A stretch of 64,000 nt of DNA from Rusavskia elegans (Eukaryota; Ascomycota; Lecanoromycetes; Teloschistales; Teloschistaceae): contig SAUG01000057.1 of assembly GCA_011316305.1 (NCBI GenBank), positions 186,001 through 250,000 of the forward strand, in the 5' to 3' direction. The notes under the pieces were generated by a model. It made no database searches, had not been told where the DNA came from, and saw nothing but the letters and a program-made list of their open reading frames with translations. The translations under genes were made by a program, and so were the position numbers. This document shows, one piece after another, positions 59,983-64,000 of the stretch (the stretch's first letter is position 1; every line of letters begins with the position of its first letter).

Positions 59983-60943
59983 ATGCTCTCCACTCGTCTT
60001 GATCTGAAGGCTGTATCAGCCCAGCGGCTGCTTTGGAGGCAGCTGGAGCACAACGACCCGTGTCTACGACGTACTTTCTCTACATCCATACGACAAAGTG
60101 CCGCCAAGAAATCCAAGCCAATAGCGAAACCCGCAAGACCGTACCAAATACCTTCAAAGCCCGTTGGAGGCCCAGCAACCAGCAGCTACAAGTCTTTCAA
60201 TCAAACGTTGGCCGATCGATCAGATCCTGTTCTGCTGTATCAAGCGGCCTCTCACACCACATATATGGCCGGTTGTTATAGCATCGGTCTTCTCATATTC
60301 GGCTGGATCGCTCATACGACCAGCCTGATCCACACTTGGTCGCCCGTCAAGTATGGCATGTATTTGAAGGTTGGATACTATAGCATGATTGCCATGGCAG
60401 GGGGCATGGCAACGGTGTTTATCATCAGGGTATTGCACATTTCCCCTTTTCCATCTGCATGCTTGATGCTTACAATGATGATCTCGGTAGCCATTCCGTA
60501 TCATTCAAACCATCCAAGCTGTACCCACCGCGCTCAGGCAAAATAAAAAATCATTGCTCCTCCAAATCGAAAGCTCTTGCATGTTCCCCGGCATCAAGCC
60601 CAAAACAGTCTCAATCCTTGTCAACGACATCAAGCTATCACGGCCACTGTTCCAAGAGCGATCCAGTGTCAACTCTGCTGGAACTCTCGAAGCCCGCCGT
60701 CTAGAAGCGGAAAGGTTTCACAAGCTCAGACAGGGGAACTACTTGTTATTGCCATTCCGGCAACTTGGGTTCCATTTGTCCAAAGGCGTTCGGGTTGTGA
60801 AAGATGCGTTTACCAAGAATCCTTTCATCTATCTGCGGGCCAAAGGGTTCAATGCCAGCTGGAAGCTCGACAAAGAGACTGGATGGGCGTTGGAGGACGG
60901 ACGAGCTCTCGATCGAATTATAAAGTCCAGGGTGACGTTGTAG
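59983..60943 (+). CDS. Predicted mitochondrial inner-membrane protein with two transmembrane helices
   Basis: Exons 59983-60429 and 60491-60943 give 299 residues. The first 45 residues are basic and lack acidic clusters except near HND, with RRTFSTSIRQSA as a probable presequence cleavage region. Two hydrophobic helices follow the conserved block DRSDPVLLYQAASHTTYMAG: roughly CYSIGLLIFGWIAH (about 105-120) and YYSMIAMAGGMATVFIIR (about 132-150). FIIRPFRIIQTIQAVP then reads across the intron, and a C-terminal soluble domain of about 130 residues contains LLLQIESSCMFPGIKPKTV. The layout resembles TMEM223/TMEM186-like factors of respiratory-chain assembly, but I cannot confirm that. It is paired divergently with PDX1. 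Confidence 0.75.
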
Positions 60944-61393
60944 ATTTTCTTTTGCACGGGTCAGCGGCTAACCTCGAGTCTCCTCATTGTAAATTCGCGA
61001 ACGTACAAGATATATGATATCCCTTCCACTGCTAGAATGTGGGTTTCCTCGGCCCTACCAGACTCGTCATATCCTGATGTATGAGGGCAGATATCAATCG
61101 CAGAACTGGCGTTACCTCGGATCTTACTGTGCAGCTGCTACTTTGAATGCAAGTGACTCTTGACACAAAAGATGTTCAATGCACATAGCATCAGCGATTC
61201 GGAGGTCTCTATATGCAGTCATGGAAGAAACCAACACAAGACGATATTGATCATGAACGATGGTCGTGCTCTAAACCTATAGTAGACAATGAGATGAAAA
61301 GTCGCCGCGGAGGATAAGGGTGTGATGAGAAAGTCATCGCTACCAATAGCTGTTTGCAACCTAATGTCAACCACCAAGACGCACCACATCGTC
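60944..61393. other. Intergenic gap between convergent genes
   Basis: About 450 bp; no feature supported. Confidence 0.5.
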
Positions 61394-62140
61394 TCAAGAC
61401 TTCAATCCACTCATATCTGACTCCTTCGGCGCTTCCACATTGGGTAGATACCTCGCCTGATCAACGTCACAATCGTACCATCTTTTTGTGTACTGGTTCA
61501 TAAGCACATCGTACTTGTCCTCTCCAGGCTCCCCTCGCTTCGCTAGATCTGGTCCGGCATCTTGAGACATTGCTGACTTTCCGGCATGCTGGGCCTGAGA
61601 CCCGCATGTGACTTTGCCGTATCCGTCCTGAACCATTCCTTGTGAACCTTGCCCGTAGTTCTGCAAGACCTGGTAGTTGGGTAACCGTCGTGGCTGATCG
61701 ATGGTCATTTGCAGCGGATTCGGAGTCTTTTGGACGTCTGTCGTGATCTGTGGACCTGGTGTTGCACCTAGAGGCCGATCACGAGAAAATATTCTACCGA
61801 TAGGAATAGTAGGAGCGGGACTGAGGCCATGCCACAATGTTGTATGATGGTAGCGCCATGCTGCATCGGGCTCGGACCACGATGGTGAACCTCGTGGATG
61901 TTCATCGTAGCCTTGAGGACGAAAGTTGGTATTCTCCATCTTTTTGGGCGTCCGGGGCACATCAGTATGCTCATATTGTTCAGTGGATGTCGCTGGACAT
62001 TCCTCGCTAGGAGAATCATTCCTCCCTATCGACGATTGGTCGTTTCGATAGGGTGTAAGCAGTAGACCTTTGGCCACGTCGGAATACGTGAGTTTCCTTT
62101 TTGACGTCTCAAGCCCATCCAAAGAGGTTAGGAAAGGCAT
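61394..62140 (-). CDS. Hypothetical protein
   Basis: This single frame of 248 codons has an ATG at 62140. I do not recognise the protein. It is hydrophilic, with many Pro, Gln, Ser and Asp residues, no membrane segment and no cysteine motif. The most structured-looking parts are the N-terminus (LTYSDVAKGLLLTPYR) and the C-terminus (DVLMNQYTKRWYDCDVDQAR). A lineage-restricted, mostly disordered protein is the simplest reading. An overlapping 178-codon frame upstream (62128-62664) on the same strand is not convincing and is treated as leader. Confidence 0.45.
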   Translation of the reverse strand: MPFLTSLDGLETSKRKLTYSDVAKGLLLTPYRNDQSSIGRNDSPSEECPATSTEQYEHTDVPRTPKKMENTNFRPQGYDEHPRGSPSWSEPDAAWRYHHTTLWHGLSPAPTIPIGRIFSRDRPLGATPGPQITTDVQKTPNPLQMTIDQPRRLPNYQVLQNYGQGSQGMVQDGYGKVTCGSQAQHAGKSAMSQDAGPDLAKRGEPGEDKYDVLMNQYTKRWYDCDVDQARYLPNVEAPKESDMSGLKS

Positions 62141-63201
62141 AGTGAAAGATGTTCGATGACGGCTCGCTTAAGTAGAAATTGCTGTGAGCGGCTAGCACTT
62201 GATGCTTGAAGGATGCTTTGCGTACTTCCTGAATTAAGGATGTTTGCTGGATTTATTTGGTCGTGGAAAATCGGATTGCCTACGCTGATGCTATGATTGC
62301 GCGAAATTGGAGTGAAAGCTATCGCTGTGGCTAACCGTTGGGTTTGCATAGTGAGGAGTGGAAGGAGCGGCTGACGGATGTTGAGTTTGTACAGAGTCCG
62401 AAATTGTAAATTGAAAGGGCCGTTAGCTTTGATCAGAAATGCGTGCCAAGGTCTGATTGCTCCGTTGCTCCGTTTTGTTTGCGAACGACGGCATCGATAA
62501 CGGCGGTCTGAGCTGTTGCGAAAAGCTTTCGATACCAACAGTCTGGGCGGATCGTTCTCTACGACAAACCTAATTCGCCGTATTAACAGACAGTTGTGAC
62601 AATGGGTGTATAACAGTGAGTACCTCGATGTGGGATATCGTTCCAAAGACAGAGACTCAGCCACTTTTATGTAGTCGTATTTCTGATAGAGGAATATAGG
62701 ATAGTACTAGGCCCTATGCGGCTTGTTAAGTATTCGCTGTATAGCCTACATTACCACATTCAGTACTTGTCTTTCCGGCCCAAATTATCTCTATAAGGTT
62801 CGCGACGCATGTGACGGATAATACGTTCGGAGAACCGGTGGGCATCCAGTCACTCCCAAACGAGGCCTTTGAGGTTCTTGAGAGCACATCGTTCCCATCA
62901 GGCTCATCAGGAAGGAAGTTGGCATTCTTCGAGCTCTAGCACTCAGATCTCGAATGTGATAGCGAATGCAGATGAGAATACGTATACATACGAAAGCAAG
63001 GCCAGCAGCTACCGCTGGGGGTTAGCTTGGATCATCCATACTCCCGACCAAGACATACCTTAGCCATTTGTTCTTGCAGAAGAGTCCTTCTCGTCCGCTC
63101 CGTTCCGTACAACATCACCGAATTACCCTGAACGAAATGAAATGAGATAGATAATGTGTCATCATCTGAAGTCTGGGTCCCAAACTTGGTCTTTTGCCCG
63201 C
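62141..63201. other. Intergenic region downstream of SMC1
   Basis: About 1.06 kb between the 3' end of SMC1 and the hypothetical gene, both on the minus strand. Only overlapping short frames are seen. Confidence 0.45.
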
Positions 63202-64000
63202 CTATTGATATTTCCGCAGCTATACCTCGATTAGTTCCATGAGCCCAGCGAAGAGAGAGGAAAAGACTCACATCAAGCGTTAGTGCTTTGCTGGTGTTGG
63301 CCGCTTGGTCACGGTAGATTCCCACCAGTGCCTCACTGTTCTGGAACAGCCCTGTCTTTAAGCTGATGACGATGAATTGCATACCAGGAGCAGCATGGTC
63401 ACGGATATAGTTGGCAATCTTGGCCACGTTCGCATTATCCAGCGCGGCATCGACCTCGTCCAGAACGAAGAAAGGGGAGGGCTGGTAGCTGTGCACAGCG
63501 AACAGGAGGGCCAGCGCCGCCATCGTCTTTTCTCCTCCTGAAAGATGCTCCATGTCCCGGAAGCGCTTGAGCGGTGGCATTGCGTGGTATTTGATGCCGT
63601 CGAGGTATGGTTCGTCCGAATCCTCCATGTCCAGGTAGCTAATCACCCGTTAGCCTTCAGCCTGCTACCACTCGCTCATCCATGACTTACGCTTGCCCTC
63701 CCATTGGCAGGTTGGGATCCTTCGTGAGATCTTTGTATATGGGCCCGATCTGTTCCGATATGTGGGAGAAGGCTTTGTTGAAGAGCTCAAACCTCCTCTC
63801 CTTTACTTTGCCAAACGAGTCTTTGGCCTTTGCGGCCCGCTTCCGAGCGTCTTCGTAGTCCTTGTCGGTCGTTGCGAGCCGACCTTTGGCGGTCTGAACG
63901 CGTTCCATGGCCCTCATATTGGGTGCCATATGATCCAATTCACCGTTTAATGCCTTGATTCGATTTTTCAACTCGTCCTCCGTCCTGGCATCATCTCCCT
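63202..64000 (-). CDS. SMC1: Cohesin subunit SMC1, C-terminal part (5' partial)
   Basis: SMC1 heterodimerises with SMC3 to form the cohesin ring that holds sister chromatids. The gene runs off the right edge, leaving exons 64000-63691, 63638-63272 and 63219-63202. Visible are the end of the C-terminal coiled coil (KDSFGKVKERRFELFNKAFSHISEQIGPIYKDLT), the ABC signature HLSGGEKTMAALALLFA, Walker B PFFVLDEVDAALDN and the D-loop region. The last exon is just 18 nt and supplies the conserved ending LTLDLRKYQ; reading through the intron instead gives an unrelated tail. MGGQAYLDMEDSDEPYLDGIKYHAMPP is restored across the other intron. It is identified as SMC1 rather than SMC3 by the PYLDGIKYHAMPPLKRF and KALTLDLRKYQ segments. 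Confidence 0.95.

Noticed and set aside
62128..62664. 178-codon minus-strand frame overlapping the hypothetical gene
   Set aside because: Overlaps the better start at 62140 in another frame and shows no conserved pattern.

Overview
The window is nuclear DNA of a filamentous ascomycete (Pezizomycotina). Almost every gene is broken by short introns of about 46 to 90 bp with fungal donor, branch and acceptor signals. The gene set is fungal housekeeping plus filamentous-fungus regulators: a FlbD-type Myb protein, a PalB calpain and a SPINDLY-type O-GlcNAc transferase. FlbD is best known from Eurotiomycetes, so that class is my guess, but I cannot name a genus. I see no secondary-metabolite cluster, CRISPR array, rRNA, convincing tRNA or intact transposon.

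Layout. 1-2309: 3' part of SEC23 (COPII coat), entering from the left edge. 4834-9695: large O-GlcNAc transferase. 9.7-14.7 kb: a 5 kb gene-poor stretch upstream of flbD (14680-15615). 17-22.5 kb: a basic SANT/Myb-like protein, an NCBP3-like cap-binding factor with repeated ELFPxK boxes, and a LisH/WD40 protein. 23.7-30 kb: dUTPase, pyridoxal kinase, PCNA and a Vezatin/Inp2-like membrane protein. 30.6-37.3 kb: an APH-fold kinase and two tail-to-tail C2H2 zinc-finger genes. 37.3-39.8 kb: gene-free, with an AT-rich island between degenerate direct repeats. 39.8-43.8 kb: PalB calpain head-to-head with a peroxisomal adenine-nucleotide carrier. 45-52.6 kb: an ATAD2/Yta7-type AAA-bromodomain protein and aspartyl aminopeptidase, convergent. 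53.5-60.9 kb: Cdh1, a PHO13-type phosphatase, pyruvate dehydrogenase protein X (PDX1) and a two-helix mitochondrial membrane protein. 61.4-64 kb: an orphan protein and the C-terminal part of cohesin SMC1, running off the right edge.

How the genes relate. There is no operon-like pathway. dUTPase and PCNA, 3 kb apart and both S-phase functions, each have CGCGT-type (MCB-like) elements close upstream; SMC1 and Cdh1 are further cell-cycle genes in the window. PDX1 and the adjacent mitochondrial membrane protein share a 362 bp divergent promoter. PalB and the carrier share one of 338 bp. Exon structures were built by joining reading frames at consensus splice sites so that conserved family motifs read through. 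They are inferred, not transcript-supported.

I did not find a convincing undescribed system. The items most worth a second look are the start-codon-splitting intron of PCNA, an 11-nt microexon in pyridoxal kinase, the MCB-like pairs at dUTPase and PCNA, a nine-copy heptapeptide repeat in the AAA-bromodomain protein, the ELFPxK repeats of the NCBP3-like protein, and an unexplained coding-like, frame-shifting stretch at 57.2-58.15 kb.
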